A stretch of 64,000 bases of DNA. Source: Pelagibacteraceae bacterium AG-410-N23 (GTDB taxonomy: Bacteria > Pseudomonadota > Alphaproteobacteria > Pelagibacterales > Pelagibacteraceae). The notes below the pieces were generated by a model that saw nothing but the letters and a program-made list of their open reading frames with translations, was not told the origin of the DNA and ran no database searches. Shown here piece after piece: positions 48,064 to 58,100 of this stretch (its first letter is position 1; each line of letters opens with the position of its first letter). The stretch is taken from contig QCKW01000002.1 of NCBI GenBank assembly GCA_003215055.1, positions 37,501 to 101,500 of the forward strand. Reading direction: 5' to 3'. The translations under genes were made by a program, and so were the position numbers.

Positions 48064-49106
48064 AAAAAAAAATTGCTTTAATTTTCGGTGTGACAGGTCA
48101 AGATGGATCTTATCTAGCAGAATTATTAATTAAAAAGGGATATTTTGTTCATGGGGTTAAAAGAAGATCATCATCATTTAATACAGGAAGAATAGACCAC
48201 ATTTATCAAGATCCTTTTGAAAATAAGAGAAATTTTTTTTTACATTATGGAGATATTACAGATGCAATTTCAGTATCAAGCTTAATAAAAAGAATAAAAC
48301 CTACAGAAATATATAATCTTGCTGCACAATCACATGTTTCTGTTTCTTTTGAAGTTCCTGAGTATACCGCAAATGCGGATGCAGTTGGTGCTCTGAGAAT
48401 TCTTGAAGCTATAAAATTTCACGGTTTTGAAAAAAAAACTAAATTTTATCAAGCTGGAACCTCAGAAATGTTTGGAAAAGTTAAAGAGACTCCTCAAAAC
48501 GAAAAAACACCATTTTATCCAAGAAGTCCTTATGGTGTAGCCAAAGTCTATGCACACTGGATTACTGTAAATTATAGAGAAGCATATAACATCTTTGCAT
48601 GTAATGGAATATTATTCAATCACGAAAGTCCTGTGAGAGGAGAAACATTTGTTACAAGAAAAATTGTTTTAGGTTTATGTAAAATTAAATTAAAAAAACA
48701 AAAAACTTTATATCTTGGAAACTTATATGCTAAAAGAGACTGGGGTCATGCTAAAGATTATGTTGAGGCAATGTGGAAAATGCTTCAAAAATCAAAACCT
48801 AATGATTATGTAATTTCTACTGGTAAACAATATACCGTAAAATATTTTATAAATTTGGTTTTAAAAGAATTGGATATTAAATTTTTTTGGAAAGGAAAAG
48901 GAATAAAAGAGAAATGTTTTGATGAGAGTGGTAAATGTATAATTGCATGTAGTAAAGAATATTTTAGACCTTTAGAGGTTGATACACTTTTAGGAGATTC
49001 AAAGAAAGCTAAAAAGGAATTAAATTGGAAGCCAAAAACATCAGTAAAATTATTAGTAAAAGAGATGGTAGATTTCGATTTGAATAACCTCATCAATGAT
49101 AAATAA
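48060..49106 (+). CDS. gmd: GDP-mannose 4,6-dehydratase
   Basis: ALIFGVTGQDGSYLAELLIKKGYFVHGVKRRSSSFNTGRIDHIY, YNLAAQSHVSVSFE, LFNHESPVRGETFVTRKI. Confidence 0.96.
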   Translation: MKKKIALIFGVTGQDGSYLAELLIKKGYFVHGVKRRSSSFNTGRIDHIYQDPFENKRNFFLHYGDITDAISVSSLIKRIKPTEIYNLAAQSHVSVSFEVPEYTANADAVGALRILEAIKFHGFEKKTKFYQAGTSEMFGKVKETPQNEKTPFYPRSPYGVAKVYAHWITVNYREAYNIFACNGILFNHESPVRGETFVTRKIVLGLCKIKLKKQKTLYLGNLYAKRDWGHAKDYVEAMWKMLQKSKPNDYVISTGKQYTVKYFINLVLKELDIKFFWKGKGIKEKCFDESGKCIIACSKEYFRPLEVDTLLGDSKKAKKELNWKPKTSVKLLVKEMVDFDLNNLINDK

Positions 49107-50034
49107 AAATTCGAAAATCTTTGTAGCTGGTCATAACGGATTAGTGGGCAGTGCAATAGTGAGGAAGTTGAAAAAAAAAGGTTATAGGAAAATTATAACA
49201 GTTAATAGATCAAAATTAGATTTAACAAATCAATCTAAAGTACTCAATTTTTTAAAATCAAAAAAACCAGATTTCATATTCATAGCAGCAGCAAAAGTAG
49301 GTGGTATATATTCAAACAATAAATATAAAGCAGAATTCATTTATAGCAATCTTTGCATACAAAATAATTTAATTCACTCTGCATATAAATGTAATATTAA
49401 AAATCTAATTTTTCTTGGTTCAAGTTGTGTTTACCCTAAATTTTGCAAACAACCCATAAAAGAAAAATACTTATTAAATGGTGAGTTAGAGAAAACTAAT
49501 GAACCTTACGCAATTGCTAAAATTGCAGGTATTAAGATGTGTGAAAGCTACAATTATCAATATAAGACAAACTACAAATGTTTGATGCCAACAAATACTT
49601 TTGGCCCAAATGATAATTATGATTTATTAAATTCTCATTTTTTTCCAGCACTGTTAAAAAAAATTCATCAAGCAAAAAAATACAAAAAAAAATCTGTTGA
49701 AGTTTGGGGTGATGGTTCCCCTAAAAGAGAATTAATCTATGTTGATGATGTTGCTGATGCTTGTGTTTATTTTATGAAAAAAAAGATAAAGGATACAATT
49801 ATTAATATTGGAACAGGTAAGGACTATTCAATAAAATTCTATGTAAGTTTAATTAATAATATAATTTTACCAAATAATAGAATAAGAATAAAATACGATA
49901 AAACTAAGCCCAATGGAACGCCAAGAAAAGTTTTGAGTGTAAATTTAGCTAAAAAATATGGGTGGGTAGCTAAGACAAATATCGAAAATGGTATAAGAAT
50001 TACTTATAAAGATTATTTGAAAAAAAAAAATTAA
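49096..50034 (+). CDS. fcl: GDP-L-fucose synthase
   Basis: IFVAGHNGLVGSAIVRKL, FIAAAKVGGIYSNN, FLGSSCVYPKFCKQPIKE, TNTFGPNDNYDLLNSHFFPALL. Confidence 0.95.
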   Translation: MINKNSKIFVAGHNGLVGSAIVRKLKKKGYRKIITVNRSKLDLTNQSKVLNFLKSKKPDFIFIAAAKVGGIYSNNKYKAEFIYSNLCIQNNLIHSAYKCNIKNLIFLGSSCVYPKFCKQPIKEKYLLNGELEKTNEPYAIAKIAGIKMCESYNYQYKTNYKCLMPTNTFGPNDNYDLLNSHFFPALLKKIHQAKKYKKKSVEVWGDGSPKRELIYVDDVADACVYFMKKKIKDTIINIGTGKDYSIKFYVSLINNIILPNNRIRIKYDKTKPNGTPRKVLSVNLAKKYGWVAKTNIENGIRITYKDYLKKKN

Positions 50035-50080
50035 TTACCTTTTAGCTTTACAACATTAAAATTATTGATATAAATCTTTC

Positions 50081-50194
50081 GCCGGTGATTATAGCGAAGG
50101 TGTTATACCCGATCCCATTCCGAACTCGGAAGTCAAGCCCTTCTGCGCTGATGGTACTTTGTCTTAAGGCATGGAAGAGTAAGTCGTTGCCGGC
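50081..50194 (+). rRNA. rrf: 5S ribosomal RNA
   Basis: gccggtgattatagcgaaggtgttatacccgatcccattccgaactcggaagtcaagccc...gttgccggc; conserved CCGAUCCCAUUCCGAACUCGGAAGU and complementary termini. Confidence 0.95.
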
Positions 50195-50204
50195 TTTAAA
50201 AATT

Positions 50205-50330
50205 ATGAAAATAAAAAGTTCTTTAAAATCCCTAAAAAAAAGAGATCTAAACTCAAAATTAGTTAGAAGAAGAGGTAGGGTATATATTATTAATAAAACT
50301 AATCCTAAATTTAAAGCAAGACAAAAGTAA
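50205..50330 (+). CDS. rpmJ: Ribosomal protein bL36
   Basis: [41 protein letters not shown] (41 aa); the track ORF 50085-50330 extends falsely through 5S. Confidence 0.93.
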   Translation: MKIKSSLKSLKKRDLNSKLVRRRGRVYIINKTNPKFKARQK

Positions 50331-50334
50331 TTTT

Positions 50335-50445
50335 ATGGATAATGAAAACCATAAAAATACCTGGAACAATTTTACTAAGTTTGTTCTGTGGGGAACTGTC
50401 GCTGTTGTATCTGTATTAGTTTTAATGGCAATTTTCTTATTGTAA
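50335..50445 (+). CDS. Small single-TM protein resembling aa3-type cytochrome c oxidase subunit IV
   Basis: MDNENHKNTWNNFTKFVLWGTVAVVSVLVLMAIFLL (36 aa); TWxNFTKxxxWGT pattern; directly upstream of pntA; absent from the ORF track. Confidence 0.75.
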   Translation: MDNENHKNTWNNFTKFVLWGTVAVVSVLVLMAIFLL

Positions 50446-50454
50446 AGTCCCCTA

Positions 50455-51543
50455 ATGAAAATCGGATCTATCTTAGAGAATCAATCAATTGAAAAAAGAA
50501 TAGCAATTACTCCTGAGGTAGTAAAAAAATATATCTCTTTAGGTTTTGAAATATGTTTAATTAAAAATTATGGAATTCACCTTGGAATAAATGATGAAAA
50601 TTATTTAAACGTAGGTGCAAAAATTTCAGAGGATGAAAAAGAAATATTAAAATCTTCAGATATAATAGTTCAACTTGGAATGCTATCTGACGAAAAAAGT
50701 TCTTTAATAAAAGAGAACCAAATAATAGTTGGAGTTTTAAATCCATATATTAATAAAGAAAAATTAGAAAACTTAGCTAAAAAAAAAATTAATCTTTTTT
50801 CATTAGAACTTCTTCCTAGAATAACTAGAGCGCAATCTATGGACATTTTATCGTCTCAAGCAAATTTGGCAGGGTATAAGGCGGTAATAGAGTCATTTGC
50901 GAACTTTGAGAAAGCAGTACCAATGATGATGACTGCAGCAGGAACAGTACCAGCTGCAAAAGTTTTAGTCGTTGGAGCTGGTGTTGCAGGATTACAAGCA
51001 ATCGCAACAGCTAAAAGAATGGGTGCAATTGTTTTTGCAACAGATGTGAGGATGGCATCTAAAGAACAAGTTGAGAGCTTAGGTGGAAAATTCCTTACTG
51101 TTGAAGGTTCAGAAAATCTTGAGACTGAGGGAGGTTATGCAAAAGAAGCTTCTGAAGATTTCAAAAAAAAACAAGAAGATCTATTGTCTGAAACTTTAAA
51201 AAAAATTGATATAGTAGTCTGTACAGCTCTTATTCCTGGAAAAAAAGCTCCATTAATTATTAAAGAAGAAATGATTAAAAATATGCAATCAGGTTCAATA
51301 ATTTATGACTTAGCAGCTGTACAAGGAGGCAATACTGCTTTTACGCAAGCAGATAAAATTATCGAAAAAAATGGAGTAAAAATAATGGGAGAGAGCAATA
51401 TTCTTAACAAATTGCCTATTTCTGCCTCTAGTCTATATGCAAAAAATATGTTTAATTTTGTTGATAATTTATACGATAAACAAAACAAAAAAATTAACAT
51501 TAAATTAGAAGATGAAATAATAGAAAAAACATTAATTAAATAA
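50455..51543 (+). CDS. pntA: NAD(P) transhydrogenase subunit alpha part 1
   Basis: ENQSIEKRIAITPEVVKKY, VLVVGAGVAGLQAIATAKRMGAIVFATDVR, GKKAPLIIKEEMIKNMQSGSIIYDLAAVQGGN. Confidence 0.95.
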   Translation: MKIGSILENQSIEKRIAITPEVVKKYISLGFEICLIKNYGIHLGINDENYLNVGAKISEDEKEILKSSDIIVQLGMLSDEKSSLIKENQIIVGVLNPYINKEKLENLAKKKINLFSLELLPRITRAQSMDILSSQANLAGYKAVIESFANFEKAVPMMMTAAGTVPAAKVLVVGAGVAGLQAIATAKRMGAIVFATDVRMASKEQVESLGGKFLTVEGSENLETEGGYAKEASEDFKKKQEDLLSETLKKIDIVVCTALIPGKKAPLIIKEEMIKNMQSGSIIYDLAAVQGGNTAFTQADKIIEKNGVKIMGESNILNKLPISASSLYAKNMFNFVDNLYDKQNKKINIKLEDEIIEKTLIK

Positions 51544-51547
51544 AATT

Positions 51548-51856
51548 ATGGAAATAGATCCTTTAATATTTAGATTAAGCATATTTATTCTTTCAATTTT
51601 TGTTGGATATTATGTTGTTTGGAGTGTTACCCCATCTCTCCACACTCCATTAATGTCTGTTACTAATGCAATCTCATCAGTTATTATTGTAGGAGCTATC
51701 ATCGCAGGATTATCAGGAAATTCTGAGACTATATTTAACACTTCAAGTATTTTTGGTTTTTTAGCTATAGCTTTAGCAGCAATTAATATTTTTGGAGGAT
51801 TTCTTGTTACTCAAAGAATGTTAGCAATGTACAAAAAAAAGAAAAAGGATAAATAA
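51548..51856 (+). CDS. pntAB: NAD(P) transhydrogenase subunit alpha part 2 (TM)
   Basis: VGYYVVWSVTPSLHTPLMSVTNAISSVIIVGAI. Confidence 0.95.
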   Translation: MEIDPLIFRLSIFILSIFVGYYVVWSVTPSLHTPLMSVTNAISSVIIVGAIIAGLSGNSETIFNTSSIFGFLAIALAAINIFGGFLVTQRMLAMYKKKKKDK

Positions 51857-53253
51857 TGATATCTTCAAATTTATCAGCAATTTTTTACTTAGTTTCAGGT
51901 GTTTTATTTATTCTTGCATTAAGAGGATTGTCTTCACCAGAAACATCAAGACAAGGCAATTTATTTGGAATTCTAGGGATGATAATTGCAATTACGGTAA
52001 CGTTTTTATCAATAGGCAATTTTTCTAGTGGTTTTATTTTTGTTTTAATATTTATATTAGTTGGGGGTTCAATAGGAGCATTTATAGCCTATAAAATACC
52101 AATGACAGCTATGCCAGAATTGGTTGCTGGATTCCATAGTTTAGTAGGGCTTGCAGCAGTCTTTGTTGCAATTTCTGCTTTTTTAAATCCTGAAGCATTT
52201 AATCTTGGAGTGTCAGGAAATATAAAACTTGGAAGTTTAATAGAAATGTCTATTGGAGCAGCAGTTGGGGCTATAACATTTTCTGGTTCTGTAATAGCTT
52301 TTTTAAAACTTCAAGGAATTATGTCTGGCTCACCAATTACATTTAAGGGCCAACATCCACTAAATGCAATAATTTTATTATCTATAATTGTTTTAATTTA
52401 TTTTCTATGCTCAACACAGTCTACAAATTTATTTTGGTTTTTATTAGCAACTTCATTTTTAATAGGTTTTCTTTTAATTATTCCAATTGGTGGGGCTGAT
52501 ATGCCAGTAGTAATTTCTATGCTTAATTCATATTCAGGTTGGGCAGCAGCAGGCATTGGTTTTACCTTGGAAAATACTGCTTTGATAATAACAGGTGCGC
52601 TTGTTGGTTCTTCTGGTGCAATTTTATCATATATAATGTGTAAAGGTATGAACCGTTCATTCTTTAATGTAATTTTAGGTGGGTTTGGAGCAACAGAAAA
52701 TACCTCAGGTTCTTCAACCAAAGAACAGAAACCAGTTAAAAGTGGAAATGCAGATGATGCGGCTTTTTTAATGAAAAATGCATCATCAGTTATAATTGTT
52801 CCAGGTTATGGAATGGCTGTGGCTCAAGCACAACACGCTTTAAGAGAAATGGTAGATACATTAAAGAAAAACGATATTAAAGTTTCTTATGCAATTCACC
52901 CGGTAGCTGGTAGAATGCCAGGTCACATGAATGTTTTATTGGCAGAAGCTAATGTTCCATATGATGAAGTATTTGAACTAGAGGAAATTAATAATGATTT
53001 TGCTAATGCTGATGTAGCTTTTGTAATTGGTGCAAATGATGTAACTAATCCTGTTGCAAAAACAGATCCTCAAAGTCCAATTTATGGTATGCCAGTTCTT
53101 GATGTTGAGAAATGCAAATCAGTGTTGTTTGTTAAAAGAAGTTTATCACCAGGGTATGCCGGTATTGATAATGATTTATTTTATAAAGAAAACACTTTAA
53201 TGTTATTCGCGGATGCAAAAAAAATGACTGAAGATATTACAAAGAATTTATAA
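51856..53253 (+). CDS. pntB: NAD(P) transhydrogenase subunit beta
   Basis: AMPELVAGFHSLVGLAAVFVA, GGADMPVVISMLNSYSGWAAA, PGYGMAVAQAQHALREM, HPVAGRMPGHMNVLLAEANVPYDEV. Confidence 0.97.
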   Translation: MISSNLSAIFYLVSGVLFILALRGLSSPETSRQGNLFGILGMIIAITVTFLSIGNFSSGFIFVLIFILVGGSIGAFIAYKIPMTAMPELVAGFHSLVGLAAVFVAISAFLNPEAFNLGVSGNIKLGSLIEMSIGAAVGAITFSGSVIAFLKLQGIMSGSPITFKGQHPLNAIILLSIIVLIYFLCSTQSTNLFWFLLATSFLIGFLLIIPIGGADMPVVISMLNSYSGWAAAGIGFTLENTALIITGALVGSSGAILSYIMCKGMNRSFFNVILGGFGATENTSGSSTKEQKPVKSGNADDAAFLMKNASSVIIVPGYGMAVAQAQHALREMVDTLKKNDIKVSYAIHPVAGRMPGHMNVLLAEANVPYDEVFELEEINNDFANADVAFVIGANDVTNPVAKTDPQSPIYGMPVLDVEKCKSVLFVKRSLSPGYAGIDNDLFYKENTLMLFADAKKMTEDITKNL

Positions 53254-53259
53254 ACCATA

Positions 53260-53958
53260 ATGAAAATAAAAATTTTTTGTGATATCGCTGATTTAAATCT
53301 AATTAAAAGATTTAACAAAAAAAAAATTGTTAAAGGATTTACTACAAATCCCTCATTAATGAGAAAGGCTGGGGCAAAAGACTACAAATTATATTCTAAA
53401 CAAATACTTAAAGTATGTCGCAAAAAGCCAGTTTCACTGGAGGTATTTGCAGATGATAATAATTCTATGATTAAACAAGGAGTGACAATAAATACCTGGG
53501 GTAAAAATGTCTATGTTAAAGTCCCAGTAGTTAATTCAAAAAATCAATTCACAGGAAAAGTGATTAAAAAATTAAATGATCAAAATATAAAATTAAATAT
53601 TACAGCAGTTTATACCGCAAAACAGACCCAGAAAATTTTAAAACAAATAAATAAAAAAACAAAAGTGATAATCTCTATTTTTGCTGGAAGAGCAGGGGAT
53701 GTGGGCAAAGATCCTGTGCCTGAGTTTTTAAAAAGTATAAAAATGGCTAAAAGATTTAAAAATGTTGAAATTTTATGGGCTAGTGTAAGAGAGCCTTATA
53801 ATTTTATCCAAGCGAAACAATTGGGGTGTCATATTATAACAATACCTCCGTCAATTATTGATAAAATCCAGAAGTTTGGAAAGTCTTTTAATCAACTGAC
53901 TACAGAAACTGTTAAAGCATTTTTAATTGATAGTAGAAAATCCAAATTTAGAATTTAA
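53260..53958 (+). CDS. tal: Transaldolase / fructose-6-phosphate aldolase family
   Basis: MKIKIFCDIADL, GFTTNPSLMRKAGAKDY, VSLEVFADD, VYVKVPVVNS, LNITAVYTAKQ, ISIFAGRAGDVG. Confidence 0.9.
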   Translation: MKIKIFCDIADLNLIKRFNKKKIVKGFTTNPSLMRKAGAKDYKLYSKQILKVCRKKPVSLEVFADDNNSMIKQGVTINTWGKNVYVKVPVVNSKNQFTGKVIKKLNDQNIKLNITAVYTAKQTQKILKQINKKTKVIISIFAGRAGDVGKDPVPEFLKSIKMAKRFKNVEILWASVREPYNFIQAKQLGCHIITIPPSIIDKIQKFGKSFNQLTTETVKAFLIDSRKSKFRI

Positions 53959-53965
53959 ATAATAT

Positions 53966-55525
53966 TTATTTTTGTTTAGAAATAAATTTCTCTACAAAAG
54001 GTTTAATTGTATTTTGAAATATATTTGATCTTCGCAGCATATCTTTGAGTCTTTGTTCCACAACAGACTCACTTTTTGACGTGAAAAAGCTTTTTATAGT
54101 TCTTAAAATTCTTTTTGGTCTTAAAATATATGATAGAGAGTATGAAATAATCATACCTAACATTCTATAAATATAAAGCTCATATCTACCAATAGATTCA
54201 TTATAAGAAATATTATTTGGGTATAAATTATAATGAGATAAACTTGCTAATGATAAAAAATATTCATCATTGACAACAATTTTTCCCTCTTTGTGTAACA
54301 TGTTGAACAATTCAGTTCCCGGGTAAGCATTAAAATAATAGGTTGGCACATCTTCAACTCCCATAATTGCAAATTTAATCTGTTGATAAAGAGTTTTATA
54401 TAGATCAATTCTTCTTTCGTTTGGAAAACCTATTATTAAGTTTGTTCTTACTGATATTCCCTGACTAATAGCATATTTAATTGACTGAGTCATATGAGAC
54501 AGTTTTATTTTTTTTTTTATTAGCTTTAAACTCTCCTTTGATCCACTTTCTGGAGCGTAAACTAAGTATTTTAAATTTGCTTGGGCCAAGGCTTTAAGAA
54601 CTTCTAAGTCCAATGCTTCACTCCTAGTTCCAGACGGTAAACTCCAATCTAAACTAATATTATTTTCTTTTAATTTTTTACAAAACTCTATAACCCAGTC
54701 CTTTCTTATAATTGCAGTCAGATCATAAAATTGTAATCCTGTTATTTTATATTTCATGATATAAAATTTAATTTGGTTTATTAAATCATCTATTTGTCTA
54801 AGATAATACCTTCTGCCATACATTAGTGGGTTAGAACAAAAAGTACATTCGTAAGGACAGCCTCTTGAAGCCATGATTGGCATATTTCTTCCTGAGCCTG
54901 GACCAAAGCTCACAGCATTATCTAAATAAGGTTCAATTTTAAAATTATCCCAGTCTGGCCAAGGCAGGTCATCGATGTGTTTTATTCTTTCTCTAAACTT
55001 ATTTTTTATAAATTTTCCATCTTTTAAGTAGGCAATACCATCTAAATCATCAATAGGCTCTTTATCTTTAATCTTAGAAATTATTTGTGACCATGTCTCC
55101 TCACCCTCTCCTGTAACTATATAGTCAATTCCTTTACAATCTTTTAAATTATATTCCGGAAGAGCAGTAGCATGTTCACCACCAACAATAATTTTAGCAT
55201 TTGGAAATCTTTCTTTTGTAGAGTTGATACAATCTCTAATGTATGGCCACTCATGAGAAAACATAGAAGAGATTCCAATTATTTCTGTTTGAGGATCAAT
55301 TAAGTTAAGCACCTCATTTAGTTCTAATCCATTTCCTTGTAATTTATATTCAGGAATTTTGAATGATTTATTTAAATTCATTCCTGAGGCATCTATTCCC
55401 GTAACAATCGCACCCCTTTTTTTTGCAACAGCAGATAAATAAGCAAGTCCAATAGGTGGAGTCGCTTCAGAGCCAATATCTCCTAGTGGAGCCACGAGAG
55501 CAAATCTAATTAAAGAAATATGCAT
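53966..55525 (-). CDS. B12-binding-domain radical SAM protein
   Basis: ATPPIGLAYLSAVAKKRG, IVGGEHATALPEYNL, IVTGEGEETW, ASRGCPYECTFCSNP (CxxxCxxC). Confidence 0.9.
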   Translation of the reverse strand: MHISLIRFALVAPLGDIGSEATPPIGLAYLSAVAKKRGAIVTGIDASGMNLNKSFKIPEYKLQGNGLELNEVLNLIDPQTEIIGISSMFSHEWPYIRDCINSTKERFPNAKIIVGGEHATALPEYNLKDCKGIDYIVTGEGEETWSQIISKIKDKEPIDDLDGIAYLKDGKFIKNKFRERIKHIDDLPWPDWDNFKIEPYLDNAVSFGPGSGRNMPIMASRGCPYECTFCSNPLMYGRRYYLRQIDDLINQIKFYIMKYKITGLQFYDLTAIIRKDWVIEFCKKLKENNISLDWSLPSGTRSEALDLEVLKALAQANLKYLVYAPESGSKESLKLIKKKIKLSHMTQSIKYAISQGISVRTNLIIGFPNERRIDLYKTLYQQIKFAIMGVEDVPTYYFNAYPGTELFNMLHKEGKIVVNDEYFLSLASLSHYNLYPNNISYNESIGRYELYIYRMLGMIISYSLSYILRPKRILRTIKSFFTSKSESVVEQRLKDMLRRSNIFQNTIKPFVEKFISKQK

Positions 55526-55609
55526 TTTAGCACTTTAACCCAAGAATAAAGAAAAAAAAATATTAAACAAAATTTTATTTAATAAGATAAGCAGTATTTC
55601 AAGGTAAAT

Positions 55610-55686
<77 letters not shown>

Positions 55687-55692
55687 TTATAA

Positions 55693-55899
55693 TTAAATTC
55701 TATTTTTTAGTTTATTTAATTTTTTAACTCTTTTAATATTTTCTTGTAGAATTCTTTTTTTCTTTTCAGACGGTTTTTCATAGGTATTTTTAAGTTTAAT
55801 AATTTTAAAAAAACCATCTCTTTGAAGTTTTCTTTTTAAAACTCTAAGAGCCTGTTCAACATTGTTATCTTTAACGTCTATTTTAATAAATACCTCCAA
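55693..55899 (-). CDS. rpsU: Ribosomal protein bS21
   Basis: NNVEQALRVLKRKLQRDGFFKIIKLKNTYEKPSEKKKRI. Confidence 0.93.
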   Translation of the reverse strand: MEVFIKIDVKDNNVEQALRVLKRKLQRDGFFKIIKLKNTYEKPSEKKKRILQENIKRVKKLNKLKNRI

Positions 55900-55960
55900 A
55901 AAAATGATTAGTTATCACCTTTATAATTTTATGTCTATAAATTTTATCCATAAGTACAAT

Positions 55961-56530
55961 TTATTTAATTTGATTTTGTTTTTCTCTCTCTTTTTTCTCT
56001 CTTTTAATTCTTCTTTCAGCTTTTTCAATTGCAGCAACAAGGTCCTTTTGAGTAAATAAATTTAATGCAACAGGATCTTTGGGGTTTAAATTATTGTAGT
56101 TCCAATAGCTCTTATTTCTTATTGCTGAAACGGAGTTTTTTGTAATACCAACTAGCTTTGCAATTTGGGAATCTTTAAGAATGTTATGTTGTTTAATCAG
56201 CCAAAGCGCCGAGTCAGGTTTGTCTTGTCTTTTGGATAAAGGAATATATCTTTTAATTTTTTTTTCTGAATGAGAGATTTCAATATCTGTTCCTTTTATC
56301 TTTAAAGCTCTATTGTGATCTTTCGAACATAATTCAATTTCCTCTCTAGAAAGTTGACCTGAAATTATCGGATTATAAGCTTTAATTCCTTTAGCAACCT
56401 CTCCATCAGCAATACCTTGAATTTCCACTTCATGGAGGTTACAAAAATTTGCAATTTGTTTAAAAGTCAACGTTGTATTTTCTACAAGCCAAACAGCTGT
56501 TGCCATTGGCATTAAAGGTGCGTTAGACAT
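55961..56530 (-). CDS. DUF1013 family protein (TrcR-like cell-cycle transcriptional regulator)
   Basis: MATAVWLVENTTLTFKQIANFCNLHEVEIQGIADGEVAKGIKAYNPIISGQLSREEI; RQDKPDSALWLIKQHNILKDSQIAKLVGITKNSVSAIRNKSYWN. Confidence 0.85.
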   Translation of the reverse strand: MSNAPLMPMATAVWLVENTTLTFKQIANFCNLHEVEIQGIADGEVAKGIKAYNPIISGQLSREEIELCSKDHNRALKIKGTDIEISHSEKKIKRYIPLSKRQDKPDSALWLIKQHNILKDSQIAKLVGITKNSVSAIRNKSYWNYNNLNPKDPVALNLFTQKDLVAAIEKAERRIKREKKEREKQNQIK

Positions 56531-56760
56531 TATTTATTCTTATTTGATTTAAAATTCTGAAATTTTTTATTGAACTTACTAATTCTACCCTTATCCATTA
56601 ATTTTTGTTTGCCGCCAGTCCATGCAGCATGTGATTTAGGATCAATTTCTAACTTTAACAAATCACCCTCAGAACCCCAAGTAGATTTAGTTTCAAAATG
56701 CGTACCATCTGTCATTTCTACTTTAATTTGATGGTAGTTAGGATGTATATTTTTTTTCAT
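56530..56760 (-). CDS. rpmE: Ribosomal protein bL31
   Basis: [29 protein letters not shown]...[28 protein letters not shown]. Confidence 0.95.
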   Translation of the reverse strand: MKKNIHPNYHQIKVEMTDGTHFETKSTWGSEGDLLKLEIDPKSHAAWTGGKQKLMDKGRISKFNKKFQNFKSNKNK

Positions 56761-56794
56761 GCGAGATTTATAGCAAAAGAATATTTTAAAACAA

Positions 56795-57535
56795 TTAAAA
56801 GTTATTAAGTTTTTCTAACATTTTTTCATTTATATCAGTGCTTGAAGCTATAACTTTTAAATTTTCATTGATTGAAAGGTCTATTCTATTAATTAATCCT
56901 CCAGCCTCTTTAATTAAAATAATTCCAGCAGCTATATCCCATAAATTTAAGTTATTTTGAAAATAACCATCGTATCTTCCTGATGCGACATAGGCCATAT
57001 CCAATGCTGCACATCCAGATTTTCTATAAGGAAGCTCAATTTCTCTATTTAATTTTCCACCAGTAACAAACAAACACTCATTAAGGTCATTTTTTTTTGA
57101 AACTCTTATTCGATGATTATTAAAAAAAGCACCATTATTTTTTTCTGCATAAAACATTTCATTTTTAATAGGATCAAAAATTAATCCTGAAATTATTTCA
57201 TTTTCTGATTTATGTGCAATTGAAATTGCAAAATGAGGTATTCCATGTAAAAAATTTACCGTTCCGTCTATTGGATCAATTATCCAAGTATTATTTTTGT
57301 CTTTATTAATCTTAATTCCATTCTCTTCAGTTATAAAAGAATAATTTGGTCTAGCTTTTTTAAGTTCTTCTATAATAATTTTTTCTACCTTAATGTCAGC
57401 ATTAGTTACAAAGTCAGTAGGCCCTTTCTTTTTAACTTGCAATTTTTCAATTTCACCAAAATCTCTTACAAGCACTTTAGATGCCTTTTCACTTGCTTTT
57501 ATCATAATATTTAAGTTTGCAGAAATTGAATTCAT
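56795..57535 (-). CDS. suhB: Inositol monophosphatase family protein
   Basis: [63 protein letters not shown]. Confidence 0.93.
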   Translation of the reverse strand: MNSISANLNIMIKASEKASKVLVRDFGEIEKLQVKKKGPTDFVTNADIKVEKIIIEELKKARPNYSFITEENGIKINKDKNNTWIIDPIDGTVNFLHGIPHFAISIAHKSENEIISGLIFDPIKNEMFYAEKNNGAFFNNHRIRVSKKNDLNECLFVTGGKLNREIELPYRKSGCAALDMAYVASGRYDGYFQNNLNLWDIAAGIILIKEAGGLINRIDLSINENLKVIASSTDINEKMLEKLNNF

Positions 57536-57539
57536 GAGT

Positions 57540-58100
57540 TCAGATTTTTTTTATATATTCTAAATTTCGAGTATCTATAATTACTTCATCATCCACCTCA
57601 ATGAATGGAGGCACTTGAATATTTAGTCCGTTATTTAAAGTTGCCGGCTTATATGATGATGATACTGTTTGCCCCTTCAATGCAACATCAGTCTCTTTTA
57701 TTTTACATGTGACTTGATTTGGTAAATCTACTGTAATGGGTGTATCATTATAAATACTTATAGTAACCTCTAAGTTTTCAGTAAGTAATTTACCCTTTTC
57801 TCCAATAATTGCTTTTTTTATTTCTATTTGTTCAAAAGATTTGGGCTCCATGAAAATATAATTATTTTCATCCTCAAATAAAAAATTATGTTTTATTTCA
57901 TCTAACGAGGCTTTTTCGACAGTTTCGTTAGATCGAAATCTTTCATTTAATTTTGTATTTTTGTTTACACTTTTCATTTCAACTTGTGCAAAGGCACCAC
58001 CTTTTCCAGGTTTTACATGTTGAGTCTTTATAACTTGCCATAAATCATCTTTGTATTCTAAAAGCATGCCAACTCTAATTTCACTAGCATTTATTTTCAT
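57540..58100 (-). CDS. efp: Elongation factor P
   Basis: MKINASEIRVGMLLEYKDDLWQVIKTQHVKPGKGGAFAQVEMKSV. Confidence 0.97.
   Translation of the reverse strand: MKINASEIRVGMLLEYKDDLWQVIKTQHVKPGKGGAFAQVEMKSVNKNTKLNERFRSNETVEKASLDEIKHNFLFEDENNYIFMEPKSFEQIEIKKAIIGEKGKLLTENLEVTISIYNDTPITVDLPNQVTCKIKETDVALKGQTVSSSYKPATLNNGLNIQVPPFIEVDDEVIIDTRNLEYIKKI

Noticed and set aside
50085-50330. 81-aa ORF from the track
   Set aside because: Its first half is 5S rRNA; only the last 41 codons (rpmJ from ATG 50205) are credible coding.
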